In this document: positions 36,225-45,529 of the stretch, in pieces
Position numbering within the stretch: position 1 is the first letter of the stretch
How the letters are laid out: each line of letters begins with the position of its first letter
Assembly: GCA_937891425.1 (NCBI GenBank)
Contig: CALAGD010000051.1
Coordinates: 13,010 to 77,009, forward strand
DNA length: 64,000 nucleotides
Source of the DNA: an uncultured Pigmentiphaga sp.
GTDB lineage: Bacteria; Pseudomonadota; Gammaproteobacteria; Burkholderiales; Burkholderiaceae_B
Direction of reading: 5' to 3'
Notes under the pieces: generated by a model
Database searches by the model: none
What the model was told of the DNA's origin: nothing
What the model saw: only the letters and a program-made list of their open reading frames with translations
Program-made: the position numbers and the translations under genes

Positions 36225-37717
36225 AGCGTGTCCTTGTAGATGCGCCCATCCTTCATGATGAGCCGAAGGTTCGTGTCCGGATCTGCGAGAAAATCCAGGC
36301 TCCTCGCCGGATCGCCATCGACGACCAGCAGGTCGGCCATGGCACCCGCCGCAATGACACCCAGGGCTCCCGGATACGGGTTGCGCGCTCCGGCCATCGC
36401 CAGCAACTCGCCATTGCGGGCGGTCGCCATCTGCAGCAGCTCGAGCGGGTCGTAAAAGCGGGTCAGCTTGGCAAGCTGCTTGCCTTGGGTGTGGAGGCTC
36501 TGTGGACTGAACAGGATGTCGGTACCCCAGGCAGTCCTGATATTGAAGCGCTTGGCCAACTCGTAGGCGCGCACCGTGCCTTCGGCCACTTCCATCTGTG
36601 CGAGGCGAGCCTGAGGGTCGGGCTTGGGGTTGGCGTCTTCGTCACCAAAAAACGGTTGCAGGCTCCACCAGGCCCCGGCATCGGCGATGCTCCTGGCTGC
36701 TTTTTCGTCAGCCAGCTGGCCATGCTCGATGCAGCGCACGCCGGCACGCAGGGCGCGTTCGATGCCAGCCGACTGATACACGTGCACCATGACGTAGGTG
36801 CCCCAGTCTTGCGCCGCCTGCACGGCAGTACGCAGCTCGGCTTCCGTGTACTGGATGGTGTCGAGCGGGTCGTAGAATGAGGTCACCCCGCCACCCGCCA
36901 TCAGCTTGATCTGCGAGGCCCCGAGCAGCAGCTGTTCGCGTACCCGCCGCAACACTTCGTCGCTGCCATCGGCAATGATGGTAACGCCCAGCGCTTCAGC
37001 ACGGCTCATCTCGGACGAGGAAGTCCGCGGTATCTCGTGGCGCAGCCGGAAATCGCCATGCCCGGCTGTCTGCGAGATCATTGCACCCGACGGAAAGATG
37101 CGTGGCCCCGTGACGATGCCTTCATCGATCGCACGCTTGAGGGCAAACGCCGGTCCGCCCGCATCGCGAATGGAAGTGAAACCGCGCAGCAGGGTACGTT
37201 CGGCCTCCCGAGCCGCCACGAGGTAGACATATCCGAGGTCGGCCGTCAGCGCCTGAATGGCGGTCAGCCCGCACAGCATGGAATGCCAGTGGACATCGAT
37301 CAGGCCTGGCATGACAACACGCCCGCCGCAATCGATCAGTCTGGCATCGGCGACCTGCTCACCAGCAGCCAGCACATCGACAATTCGATTACCCTTTACC
37401 AGAACCTGCACCCCGCCGCGCAGCTGACCGCTGACACCATCGAACAGCCGCAGGTTGGTCAGAAGCAGGGGCCGGTCAGGAGCCTCGGGCTGCGCGGCAA
37501 AGCTTTCACCCTTGCCGAGGCCGACGAAAGCCAGCATGGCCGCCGACATCCCTCCAAGGAATGCACGCCGCGACAGGCTGGCCATCACCCGCTGGTGCAG
37601 CAGACGGGCTACAGGATTGGCACAGTGACAGGCGCAGAATGCGCCACGCGCATGCTGTGCCAGCGGCGCTGCAGCACCCTGCAGGGCCGTGCGCAACACC
37701 GAAACTGAATTGGACAT
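36221..37717 (-). CDS. Tat-exported amidohydrolase (imidazolonepropionase/prolidase-like)
   Basis: This is a 498-residue metal-dependent hydrolase. The first metal site His143-x-His145 is in DVHWHS after GGRVVMPGLI. Later conserved parts are FTSIRDAGG, the region with KLMAGGGVT near residue 265, CIEHGQLAD near 325, and a final Asp in AWGTDILF. A twin-arginine signal (SLSRRAFLGG, Arg50-Arg51, then a hydrophobic stretch) predicts export to the periplasm. Unusually, about 45 residues precede it, including Cys28, Cys30 and Cys32 (CACHCANP). The start at 37717 has GGGAGAG about nine bases upstream. The substrate is unknown, as relatives act on dipeptides or cyclic amides. Confidence 0.85.
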   Translation of the reverse strand: MSNSVSVLRTALQGAAAPLAQHARGAFCACHCANPVARLLHQRVMASLSRRAFLGGMSAAMLAFVGLGKGESFAAQPEAPDRPLLLTNLRLFDGVSGQLRGGVQVLVKGNRIVDVLAAGEQVADARLIDCGGRVVMPGLIDVHWHSMLCGLTAIQALTADLGYVYLVAAREAERTLLRGFTSIRDAGGPAFALKRAIDEGIVTGPRIFPSGAMISQTAGHGDFRLRHEIPRTSSSEMSRAEALGVTIIADGSDEVLRRVREQLLLGASQIKLMAGGGVTSFYDPLDTIQYTEAELRTAVQAAQDWGTYVMVHVYQSAGIERALRAGVRCIEHGQLADEKAARSIADAGAWWSLQPFFGDEDANPKPDPQARLAQMEVAEGTVRAYELAKRFNIRTAWGTDILFSPQSLHTQGKQLAKLTRFYDPLELLQMATARNGELLAMAGARNPYPGALGVIAAGAMADLLVVDGDPARSLDFLADPDTNLRLIMKDGRIYKDTL

Positions 37718-37881
37718 GTGGATTCTCTCCCGGATGGGTGTAAAACTGGCACCGGTAGCTGACCGGACCACTGTGTCGAACCATTGTCGGACTGCAAGAT
37801 TTTGCCACCAAGGGTAACGGACACACGGGGTCGTCATGCGCACGCCCCAATACTGCTCACCTCGCTCGGGCAACTGCCTCC

Positions 37882-39597
37882 TCAGCGCCGGCGAGCGGGC
37901 ACCGTCCCGTGCGGTGTGCCCCCTGATGGTGCCGCCGGGCCGGGAATGGCGTCAGCCGAAGTCAGCTCACCCACGGCGTGCGCCAGGTTCACTGCTGCGG
38001 ACAATGCTGCCGCATAGGCATCGACTTCGGCCATCCGGGCCGCAAGCAGATCGATCATGGCTTCGCTGGCGACGGTCAGTGTGCCCACGCCATGGCGATA
38101 GGCCTCCAGGGCAGCGTCGTAGGTGGTAGCCGACGCCACCGCCCAGGCGCGCGCCGCCTCATGCGCCTGCAGCGCGGTCTTCAGCGTACTGGACGTCGAC
38201 ACCAGGTTCATCACGGCGGTGTCCTGCGCCTGCCGCCATAACGCCTGCGCTTCGTCGGCGCGGGCGCGCGCCGCATGCAGGTGCTGCTCACGCAGCCCGC
38301 CGTCGTATAGCGGGAAAGTAACGCCCAGCAGCACACCGGCCGAACTGATGGGCTGGCCCAGCAGCGACAGGCCGTTCACGTTGAGGTGGTGATGAGTGAC
38401 AGCGGTCACGCCGGTCAGAAACAGCTTGGGCGCAAACGCCGCCTCGGCCGCCGTCACTGCGGCCTGCGCGGCCTGGGCCGCGGCGTAGGCACTCAACACA
38501 TCAGGGCGGCGTGCCAGCACGTCGTGCACGGCACGCTCTGCCTGCTCGTACAGCGATCGTGGCAATTCCCGTTGCGGCAACGGCACGATCTCGAGCTTCG
38601 TATCGGGACGCAGTCCCACGGCGGCGATCAATGCCTGATAGGCGTCCCGCTCCAGCCCCTCGGCCTGCACTTGAGTGAGCCGGGTCTGCGCGACCTGCCG
38701 GCGTGCCTGCGCAAGTTCTACCGTAGTAGCTACGCCCTGCTTCAGCCGCGCCTCCACCGCCTGCAGCACGGTTTGCGCGTTGGCATGCGCTTCCGCTGCG
38801 ACGCGGGAGCGTATGCGGGCAGTGTCGTAGTTGTAATAGGCGAGCGCCACCGCCTGGATCAGCCGCTGGTGTGCCGCCTGGAACTGCACGTTAGCAGCGA
38901 ACGAGAGGTGCCGCGCGGCCTCGACGCGGGCGGTCCGTTCCCCGAAGTCGAACAGCAGCCACTGTAGCGTCAGGGCCGGTATCACGCCCGAAGTGGTGGT
39001 ACGTATGGAGTCGATGTCACCCAGGGCAATGGGCAGTGGCGACTCGGTGCGCTGCCAGCCGCCCACCACGGCCGCGGTGACCATGGGCAGGTAGAGCGCC
39101 TCGGCGAGTCCTACCGCACTGGCCGCCTGCCGTGCCTGTTCCCAGGCGATGCGCGTGACAGGACTCAGACGCTGTGCAAGGTCGATCAGCTCGGGCAAAG
39201 TCACCGGGTGATCCGGAATGGCCACGTCGGCAGGCTGCATCTGCCCCGCAGGCGATACCGCTGGCAACGAAAACACCGGGCGCATACCCTGCCCCGAAGT
39301 GCCCGGCCCTGCACCTGGACCTGCCGTTTGGCGGCCGGCACCGCCCGCCTGTTTACCCCCCTCGCCCGCCCCACGCATGTCTGCGAGCGGCCGCGAGGCC
39401 TGCTCCAGAACGGAAGATGACGGCACCCACGGCACCGAGGGATCAGGAGCGTAGTCGCGTGTACCGGGCAGCTGGCATCCACCAAGACCCAGGCTCGCGG
39501 TCAGCGCCGCGGCGACCAGGGCGCGCCGGGACAGACATGTTTCGAACAGGGCTGGGGCAATCGAGGCCATGGTTTGCTTGTGGATCAACGAAATCAC
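37882..39597 (-). CDS. mdtP: TolC-family outer-membrane efflux lipoprotein (MdtP-like)
   Basis: This is the outer-membrane channel of a tripartite efflux system, 571 residues. The N-terminus has a lipobox LGGC about 40 residues in, and a Gly/Pro/Ala-rich spacer (about residues 60-115) precedes two OEP repeats rich in Ala and Gln (AYYNYDTARIRSRVAAEAHA and later YAAAQAAQAAVTAAEAAFAP). GTG at 39597 overlaps the stop of the FUSC gene. ATG at 39570 is an alternative giving a shorter signal. The name rests on the ytcA-mdtN-mdtO-mdtP gene order. Confidence 0.82.
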   Translation of the reverse strand: MISLIHKQTMASIAPALFETCLSRRALVAAALTASLGLGGCQLPGTRDYAPDPSVPWVPSSSVLEQASRPLADMRGAGEGGKQAGGAGRQTAGPGAGPGTSGQGMRPVFSLPAVSPAGQMQPADVAIPDHPVTLPELIDLAQRLSPVTRIAWEQARQAASAVGLAEALYLPMVTAAVVGGWQRTESPLPIALGDIDSIRTTTSGVIPALTLQWLLFDFGERTARVEAARHLSFAANVQFQAAHQRLIQAVALAYYNYDTARIRSRVAAEAHANAQTVLQAVEARLKQGVATTVELAQARRQVAQTRLTQVQAEGLERDAYQALIAAVGLRPDTKLEIVPLPQRELPRSLYEQAERAVHDVLARRPDVLSAYAAAQAAQAAVTAAEAAFAPKLFLTGVTAVTHHHLNVNGLSLLGQPISSAGVLLGVTFPLYDGGLREQHLHAARARADEAQALWRQAQDTAVMNLVSTSSTLKTALQAHEAARAWAVASATTYDAALEAYRHGVGTLTVASEAMIDLLAARMAEVDAYAAALSAAVNLAHAVGELTSADAIPGPAAPSGGTPHGTVPARRR

Positions 39598-41492
39598 GTC
39601 TGCAGCGAAGCTTGTGGCAAGCCCGACGACGCGGACGGCACCTGACTGATGCGGGCAATATGAAGCTCAGCTTCGTCCAGAGCTTCGTGCAGCTGTCGCC
39701 AGTCCACCTGGTCCGGACGCTGTGAGCGTGGCTCGAACGGAGCATACTGGGCTATTTCACGGATGGCACCGATTTTCTGGTAGAGGGCTGCAGCAGCGGC
39801 CGTACGCCCGATCTCGTGCTCCGCCGGAATCCGTACGAAGTCGTGCACTCCTTGCGTGACTTCGCGCAGCATGCGGTGACAAACTCGGCCCACGCCCGCA
39901 GGCCAGATCTGGGTGAATACGACGAACATCACCACATTGCCCAGCAACACCCCCCAGATGCGGTCCATCGCCACGCTGATCTGAGGGTCGGGCCCAAAAC
40001 CCTGCAGCACCGTGAGCAGGAAGGCAAGGGCGATCTGGACCCCAGCGTACGAAATGCGTTCGGGCCCGCTCGCCACCCAGGCAGCCAGCAGGCAGCCCAG
40101 GAACAGAAGGAAGCCCAGCTCACCCACGCCCGACATGGACGGTATGATGTAGTGGGCAGAGAAAATGCCCAGCGCCGCACCGATGAGACAGCCGATGATG
40201 CGCAGCGTCAGCTTGTGTACCGTTTCTGCCGTCGTGCCCAGTGCTACGACGTAACAGGTGATCATCGCCGTATGGATGTCCTGCCAGTCGATCGCCGTAT
40301 AGATGAGATAGGCGATGAGCGCGGCGAGTGTCGTCTTGAGCGCGTAACGGATGTAATCCGGATTGGTGAGTGCATCCGGCACCAGAAATGGCTGCTTGGC
40401 CGGCGCATCGTCCGGGCGCTGGCTGGTGTCGCCCGCCAGACGCTGCAGGCTACGCACGAGCAACGCGCGCCTGCCTGACGGAACTGCACTCTTGCCGGGC
40501 GAATCAGTTCCTGCCGCGGCTGCGTGGGTTGCTGTCGCTGATGGTGGCACCCACCCCTCGCGCAATTCGCGCGCACGCGCGCGCACCCTGTCAGCAAGAT
40601 GCCGCAGGTCTTCGGGTGTATCTTCGCCCGGCACGACCGCGAGCCCCTGCCCATCTCCGCCTAGGGCGGGCGCCACCGCCAGCATGGCCTGGTAAGTGGC
40701 GCTGACGGCGGTTGCCAGATAGCGGGATTCGTCGGACGGGCATACATGCACCAGCCTGAGCAAGGCGACGCGCTTGTCGAGCTCCGCGTTCCCCTCTTCC
40801 AGCAGTTCGCGCAGCTCCTGCAGCACCTCGGTCTGGCCGGGCTGCTCCAGGAGGGTTGCCACTACCTCGAGACGACGGGCGAGCCGCTCGCGGAGTGCCC
40901 GCACCGGGTTGAGCGGCACCAGCATGATGAACGCCACGAGGATCGCCATGGGCGTGGCAGCCATCAGCCAGGCATACAGGATGCCCCGGGTGAGTACCTC
41001 GCCCATGGGCACATAGTTGAACAGGGTGATGAGAAACGCAAACACCAGCGCCAGAATGCTGCCTGCCGGCCCGACCTGGCTGGCCACGCCCAGCCACATG
41101 AACAGCACCGATAGCAGCACGATCACCGCCAGGCGCAAGGGTGGCGACTCGAGCGTGAGATTGCTGATGACGAACATGAGTGCGACTGCTACCGAGACCA
41201 GCACGATGACCCCGATACCCATCACCACGCTCTCGACCGAATCGGGCTTGAGGATGAAGAAGATGAGATAGCACCCGATGGCGGCCAGCGGAATCTGATA
41301 GGTCATGAAGACCACGCCGGTGAGCGCGCACAGCACGGCCGTACGCCAGGTCAGCGCCCAGCGTTCGGGCGAATACCGAAGATCGGCGCGCACCGTCCGC
41401 CACAGCTCGCCTGGCGGGGGTGGCGGCAGCGGGTGGGCGCCTGGGTTACCGGCCCGCGCTGCCGTGCGGTGGACGTCAGCAGTCGGTTTCAT
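39594..41492 (-). CDS. mdtO: FUSC-type inner-membrane efflux protein (MdtO-like)
   Basis: This 632-residue inner-membrane protein is of the fusaric-acid-resistance (FUSC/MdtO/AaeB) family. It has two blocks of about five to six membrane spans (roughly residues 35-185 and 375-500) separated by a hydrophilic region, and a cytoplasmic tail. Conserved features are the ALTGVVFMTYQ start of the first block and DPQISVAMDRIWGVLLGNVV near the end of the second. It forms the energised part of an efflux pump for aromatic or toxic organic compounds. The start at 41492 overlaps the mdtN-like gene by 17 bases. Confidence 0.85.
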   Translation of the reverse strand: MKPTADVHRTAARAGNPGAHPLPPPPPGELWRTVRADLRYSPERWALTWRTAVLCALTGVVFMTYQIPLAAIGCYLIFFILKPDSVESVVMGIGVIVLVSVAVALMFVISNLTLESPPLRLAVIVLLSVLFMWLGVASQVGPAGSILALVFAFLITLFNYVPMGEVLTRGILYAWLMAATPMAILVAFIMLVPLNPVRALRERLARRLEVVATLLEQPGQTEVLQELRELLEEGNAELDKRVALLRLVHVCPSDESRYLATAVSATYQAMLAVAPALGGDGQGLAVVPGEDTPEDLRHLADRVRARARELREGWVPPSATATHAAAAGTDSPGKSAVPSGRRALLVRSLQRLAGDTSQRPDDAPAKQPFLVPDALTNPDYIRYALKTTLAALIAYLIYTAIDWQDIHTAMITCYVVALGTTAETVHKLTLRIIGCLIGAALGIFSAHYIIPSMSGVGELGFLLFLGCLLAAWVASGPERISYAGVQIALAFLLTVLQGFGPDPQISVAMDRIWGVLLGNVVMFVVFTQIWPAGVGRVCHRMLREVTQGVHDFVRIPAEHEIGRTAAAAALYQKIGAIREIAQYAPFEPRSQRPDQVDWRQLHEALDEAELHIARISQVPSASSGLPQASLQT

Positions 41493-42537
41493 CGTGCAAC
41501 CGTACGATGGCTGAGGCCCCGACACGCATGAGGTCGGCCGGCGGGTCTTTCAGGAGTACCCGCACGGGGAACCGTTGGGCTACCCGCACCCAGTCGAGCG
41601 ATTTCGGCACGTAAGGCAGACCACGGGGAATTTCGAGCAGGCTGGTGGAAGTGACGCCCCAACCGATGTTCACGACGCGCCCTGAAATCGCCACCGTGGG
41701 CTGGCTCATGACGAAGACAGTGGCGCACATTCCATCATGAATGCGTCCGAGCACGGTCTCCCGGAACAGTGCCGAGGCGTACCACTTATTGGTGACGATA
41801 AGGGTGAACACGGACTGGTCGGGCGCAATGTACTCGCCGGTGGTGACATTCAGGCCCACGACCCGCCCTGCATGAGGAGCGTAAACGCGAGTGTCCGCCA
41901 GTGCGCGCTCTGCAAGAGCCAGGGCTGCCTCCTGGGCCTGCACGGCCGCTCGTGCTCCTTCCAGGCTGCCGACGAGGTCCTCGGCCGCCCGTGCGGCCGC
42001 CTCGGCCTGGGCCAGGCTGGCCGCAGCATTGTCACGCAGGGTACGCGCATCATCGAGCTGTTGGGCCGTAACGTATCCCTTCGCGGCCAGGGGCCGCAGC
42101 CGTGCCAGTGTCTGTTCGGCCAGTGCCAGATTCACGCGTGCCCGTTCGATCTGCTGGTCGGCCACAACGACATTCGACTTTTCCGCATTGATTGACCGTT
42201 CCCGTGTGGCAAGCGCTGCCTTGGCAAGCTCCAGCTGGGCTCGCGCCGCGGCGACCTGCAGCCGGTAGGACTCGTCGTCGAGCGCGAACAGTAGCTGGCC
42301 GGCCTCCACGAGGCTGCCTTCCTGGACATGCAGTTCGCGAATGCGCCCTGGAACGGGCGTGCTGACGTGTACCAGGTCGGCCAGGACGATGGCATCTTCC
42401 GAAAGGGGATTACGCTCTACATCGCGCCAGTGCCAGACACCGAGCACGACGGCTCCCGCCAGAAAAACAAGTGCAAGTGCCCGGGCCAGCTGCTGCCGTA
42501 TGGTTGAGGCGGGACGGGAAGATGCAGAGTTGTTCAT
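41476..42537 (-). CDS. mdtN: HlyD-family membrane fusion protein (MdtN/EmrA-like)
   Basis: This is the periplasmic adaptor of the efflux system, 353 residues. It has one N-terminal membrane span (ALALVFLAGAVVLGVWHW), a biotinyl-lipoyl-like half (HVSTPVPGRIRELHVQEGSLVEAGQ, in part), a long alpha-helical hairpin (about residues 80-205), the second lipoyl half (YAPHAGRVVGLNVTTGEYI) and a beta-barrel end. ATG at 42537 is preferred. A GTG four codons earlier is possible. It lies 51 bases after the ytcA-like gene and overlaps mdtO. Confidence 0.87.
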   Translation of the reverse strand: MNNSASSRPASTIRQQLARALALVFLAGAVVLGVWHWRDVERNPLSEDAIVLADLVHVSTPVPGRIRELHVQEGSLVEAGQLLFALDDESYRLQVAAARAQLELAKAALATRERSINAEKSNVVVADQQIERARVNLALAEQTLARLRPLAAKGYVTAQQLDDARTLRDNAAASLAQAEAAARAAEDLVGSLEGARAAVQAQEAALALAERALADTRVYAPHAGRVVGLNVTTGEYIAPDQSVFTLIVTNKWYASALFRETVLGRIHDGMCATVFVMSQPTVAISGRVVNIGWGVTSTSLLEIPRGLPYVPKSLDWVRVAQRFPVRVLLKDPPADLMRVGASAIVRLHDETDC

Positions 42538-42588
42538 CGGGACCTGCACTACGGCAATGCGGGTGAATGCGTTGGGCCAACGAGACGC

Positions 42589-42915
42589 TCAGGGCAGGCG
42601 CCAACCGAATAGAAGCAACGCGAAGGTGAAGGCCAGCGCCAGCGCGGCATAGGATACGACGCGAAATGGCATGTAATCGTCGATGCCGACCCGGATGAGC
42701 ACTGCGCGGCACACCACGCTCGCCAGGATTCCCACCACCAGATACAGCATCCAGATGGGGAAGTAGGAGCCAGTGATCTCGATCTCGGGGGCGTGCTCTG
42801 CCATGCACGACCCCGTCGCGGCAACAAAAACCGCCAGTGCCATGATGGCCTGGCGGCCCAGTGCGGAAAAGACGGCCGAGTACGGTACGTGCCGTGCCTG
42901 CTGCCAGTGCGACAT
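42589..42915 (-). CDS. ytcA: YtcA-like small lipoprotein
   Basis: This small protein of 108 residues has a lipoprotein-type signal ending in ATGSC (Cys37) and two membrane-type segments (FPIWMLYLVVGILASVVCRAV, in part, and YAALALAFTFALLLFGW). The motif GSYFPIWML matches the YtcA family, whose gene sits in front of mdtNOP in enterobacteria. Its role is unknown but it is probably part of the pump operon. The start at 42915 gives a signal of sensible length. ATG 42843 would leave only 12 residues before the Cys. Confidence 0.72.
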   Translation of the reverse strand: MSHWQQARHVPYSAVFSALGRQAIMALAVFVAATGSCMAEHAPEIEITGSYFPIWMLYLVVGILASVVCRAVLIRVGIDDYMPFRVVSYAALALAFTFALLLFGWRLP

Positions 42916-43045
42916 GGAGCACGTATGCGGGCCATGACGGAAACGGCGTACCCGACCTCTTGCAGAATACGTTGAAATGGGCACCCCACCCTCCAGCGCA
43001 CGGCAACCCACCGTACGTAAACGTTCTCAATGCTGGCCCGAGTGG

Positions 43046-43070
43046 CGCCTCAGGCGTATCATCGAGTATA
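43046..43070 (-). promoter_or_regulatory. Candidate promoter and dyad for the ytcA-mdtNOP operon
   Basis: On the minus strand a TATACT box (43070-43065) is followed by CGCCTGAGGCG (43056-43046), a perfect 5-bp palindrome around one base, positioned at the expected transcription start. No regulator gene is adjacent and the -35 is weak (TTATGT, 18-base spacing). The box is about 150 bases before the ytcA start. Confidence 0.33.
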
Positions 43071-43171
43071 GCAAGAAGACCTGTCCGCACATAAGGCTCA
43101 TTCAGGGCCGGACATATGAGCACTGGCGTGCCGCAGGCCAGGCCGCATGTATGAACATAAAGCGTGATTCC

Positions 43172-43210
43172 AGAAAAAAACAGCATGTCGCGTACTCACG
43201 ACATGCTGTT
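43172..43210 (-). terminator. Intrinsic terminator after pgk
   Basis: A perfect 12-bp inverted repeat (AACAGCATGTCG, eight-base loop, CGACATGCTGTT) is followed on the minus strand by a run of seven T. It starts about 60 bases after the pgk stop and is the clearest rho-independent terminator in the window. It closes the tkt-gap-pgk unit. Confidence 0.85.
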
Positions 43211-43270
43211 CGAACATGAGCCTGGCCTTGCGCGGCGACGCTGGGCCCGAAAACGCGGACCGGGTACGGC

Positions 43271-44464
43271 TCAACCGGCGGCGCGCTCCTGCAGCACGGC
43301 AACGGCCGGCAGCGTCTTGCCCTCAAGGAACTCGAGGAAGGCGCCCCCTCCGGTAGAGATGTATCCGATCTGTTCGCCTACACCGTACTTGGCGATTGCC
43401 GCGAGGGTATCGCCACCGCCGGCCAGCGAAAATGCCTTCGACTCGGCTATGGCACGGGCCAGGGTTTCAGTGCCCTTGCCAAAGGCATCGAACTCGAACA
43501 CCCCGACCGGACCGTTCCAGACGACAGTACCCGCGTTGCGGACGATGTCGGCCAGACGTTGCGCAGTTTTCGGGCCGATGTCGAGGATGAGGTCGTCGTC
43601 TGCGACGTCTGTCGCCGCCTTCACCTCGGGGGTGGCGTTGGCGGAGAACTCCTTGGCACATACCACATCTTCAGGAATGGGTACTTCTGCACCGCGTTTG
43701 CGCATGAGCTCGATGAGTGCCCTGGCCTCGTCAACCTGACCCGGTTCAACCAGCGACTTGCCGACCGGCAGGCCAGCAGCCAGCATGAAGGTGTTGGCGA
43801 TGCCGCCCCCCACGATCAGCTGATCGACCTTGTCGGCCAGCGCGCGCAGCACGCTGAGCTTGGTGGATACCTTGGAGCCGCCCACAATGGCTACCATGGG
43901 GCGCGCCGGCGATTCGAGCGCCTTGCCCAGGGCTTCCAGCTCGGCGGCCATGAGCGGGCCGGCGCAAACCTGGGGCGCAAACTTCGCCATGCCGTGGGTA
44001 GTTGCCTCGGCGCGATGGGCGGTGCCGAACGCGTCGTTCACGTAAACGTCGCACAGTGCCGCCATCTTGCGGGCAAGGGTCTCGTCGTTCTTCTTTTCAC
44101 CGACGTTGCAGCGGCAGTTCTCCAGCAGCACGACCTGCCCGGGCTCCACCTCGACCCCATCGACCCAATCCTGCACCAGGGTGACCGGCTGACCGAGCAG
44201 TTCGGACAGTCGGACGGCCACCGGGGCCAGTGTGTCTTCGGGCTTGAGCTGGCCTTCAGTGGGTCGCCCGAGGTGGGAGGTGACCATGACCGCCGCGCCT
44301 GCTTCCAGGGCCGTCCGTACCGCGGGCACCGACGCACGAATGCGGGTGTCTTCGGTAATGTTGCCGGCGTCGTCCTGCGGGACGTTGAGGTCGGCGCGGA
44401 TGAATACACGCTTGCCCCGCAGTGCCCCGCTCTTTGCGAGTTGTTCGAGAGTTAGGATCGCCAT
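43271..44464 (-). CDS. pgk: Phosphoglycerate kinase
   Basis: This enzyme interconverts 1,3-bisphosphoglycerate and 3-phosphoglycerate with ATP formation in glycolysis and gluconeogenesis. It is 397 residues, the usual length. Visible motifs are RVFIRADLNVPQ near residue 19, TSHLGRP near 60, ENCRCNVGEKKND near 115, the MAIVGGSKVSTKLSVL region near 192, and GGGDTLAAIAKYG near 350. It starts 13 bases after gap. Confidence 0.97.
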   Translation of the reverse strand: MAILTLEQLAKSGALRGKRVFIRADLNVPQDDAGNITEDTRIRASVPAVRTALEAGAAVMVTSHLGRPTEGQLKPEDTLAPVAVRLSELLGQPVTLVQDWVDGVEVEPGQVVLLENCRCNVGEKKNDETLARKMAALCDVYVNDAFGTAHRAEATTHGMAKFAPQVCAGPLMAAELEALGKALESPARPMVAIVGGSKVSTKLSVLRALADKVDQLIVGGGIANTFMLAAGLPVGKSLVEPGQVDEARALIELMRKRGAEVPIPEDVVCAKEFSANATPEVKAATDVADDDLILDIGPKTAQRLADIVRNAGTVVWNGPVGVFEFDAFGKGTETLARAIAESKAFSLAGGGDTLAAIAKYGVGEQIGYISTGGGAFLEFLEGKTLPAVAVLQERAAG

Positions 44465-44477
44465 GGTCGCAGCACGC

Positions 44478-45488
44478 TTACTTGGCGTTCATCAGGGCCA
44501 CGGTGGTGTCGAGCATGCGGTTGGAGAAGCCCCACTCGTTGTCGTACCAGCTGGACACCTTCACCAGGCGGCCGGAGACTTTGGTGAGCGTGGCATCGAA
44601 CACGCTGGACGCCGGATTGTGGTTGAAGTCGACCGAAACGAGCTGCTCGGTGTTGTACTCGAGAATGCCCTTGAGATCACCTTCCGCAGCTTCCTTCATG
44701 ATGGCATTGACCTCTTCCACCGTGGTGTCGCGCGAGGCGATGAACGACAGGTCGACGATCGACACGTTGATGGTCGGAACGCGGATGGCGTAGCCGTCGA
44801 GGCGGCCGTTGAGTTCCGGCAGCACCAGACCGACGGCCGAAGCCGCACCCGTCTTGGTGGGGATCATGCTCTGGGTGGCGGAACGCGCGCGGCGCAGGTC
44901 ACTGTGATAGACGTCTGTGAGGACCTGGTCGTTCGTGTAGGCGTGCACCGTGGTCATGAGCCCATTCTCGAGGCCGATCTTCCGGTGCAGTGGCAGAACC
45001 AGCGGAGCCAGGCAGTTGGTGGTGCACGAGGCGTTCGAAATGACCGTATGTTCCGGCTTCAGGACGTTGTGGTTGACGCCGTACACCACGGTCGCATCGA
45101 CGTCCTTGCCGCCCGGCGCGGAGATGATGACCTTGCGCGCGCCTGCCTTCAGATGGGCACTGGCCTTCTCCTTCGAGGTGAACAGGCCGGTGCACTCGAG
45201 CACGACGTCGACATTCAGCTCGCCCCAGGGCAGCTGGGAGGGATCACGCTGCGCCAGAACGCGGATGCGGTCGCCGTTGACGATCATGTCGGCGCCGTCG
45301 ACCTCGACCTTGCCCGCAAACCTGCCATGAGCGGTATCGTACTGGGTAAGGTGGGCGTTGATCCTGGAGTCGCCAAGATCGTTGATCGCCACGATTTCGA
45401 TATCGTGCTTCTTACCGCTCTCGTAGTGGGCGCGCAGAATGTTGCGGCCGATTCGGCCATAGCCGTTGATGGCTACACGAATGGTCAT
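44478..45488 (-). CDS. gap: Glyceraldehyde-3-phosphate dehydrogenase
   Basis: This enzyme oxidises glyceraldehyde-3-phosphate to 1,3-bisphosphoglycerate with NAD(P). It is 336 residues. The Rossmann motif INGYGRIGRN lies at residues 7-16, and the catalytic Cys155 is in SNASCTTNCLAP, with the usual His in the following domain. The acidic Asp after AIND suggests NAD preference. It lies between tkt and pgk, with AGGAG upstream of the start. Confidence 0.97.
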   Translation of the reverse strand: MTIRVAINGYGRIGRNILRAHYESGKKHDIEIVAINDLGDSRINAHLTQYDTAHGRFAGKVEVDGADMIVNGDRIRVLAQRDPSQLPWGELNVDVVLECTGLFTSKEKASAHLKAGARKVIISAPGGKDVDATVVYGVNHNVLKPEHTVISNASCTTNCLAPLVLPLHRKIGLENGLMTTVHAYTNDQVLTDVYHSDLRRARSATQSMIPTKTGAASAVGLVLPELNGRLDGYAIRVPTINVSIVDLSFIASRDTTVEEVNAIMKEAAEGDLKGILEYNTEQLVSVDFNHNPASSVFDATLTKVSGRLVKVSSWYDNEWGFSNRMLDTTVALMNAK

Positions 45489-45529
45489 GCTCGGACTCCT
45501 GTGGTTCTTGACTCAAAACGCAAATTCGA

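Larger units (their letters stand above)
42916..43270. other. Intergenic region between pgk and the efflux operon
   Basis: This 355-base region has no supported gene. It holds the intrinsic terminator of the tkt-gap-pgk unit (43172-43210) and, further left, a candidate promoter and dyad for the ytcA-mdtNOP operon (43046-43070). Confidence 0.6.

Noticed and set aside
43174..43180. Run of seven A as a slippage or phase-variation tract
   Set aside because: It lies outside any gene and is the U-tract of the terminator after pgk when read on the minus strand.
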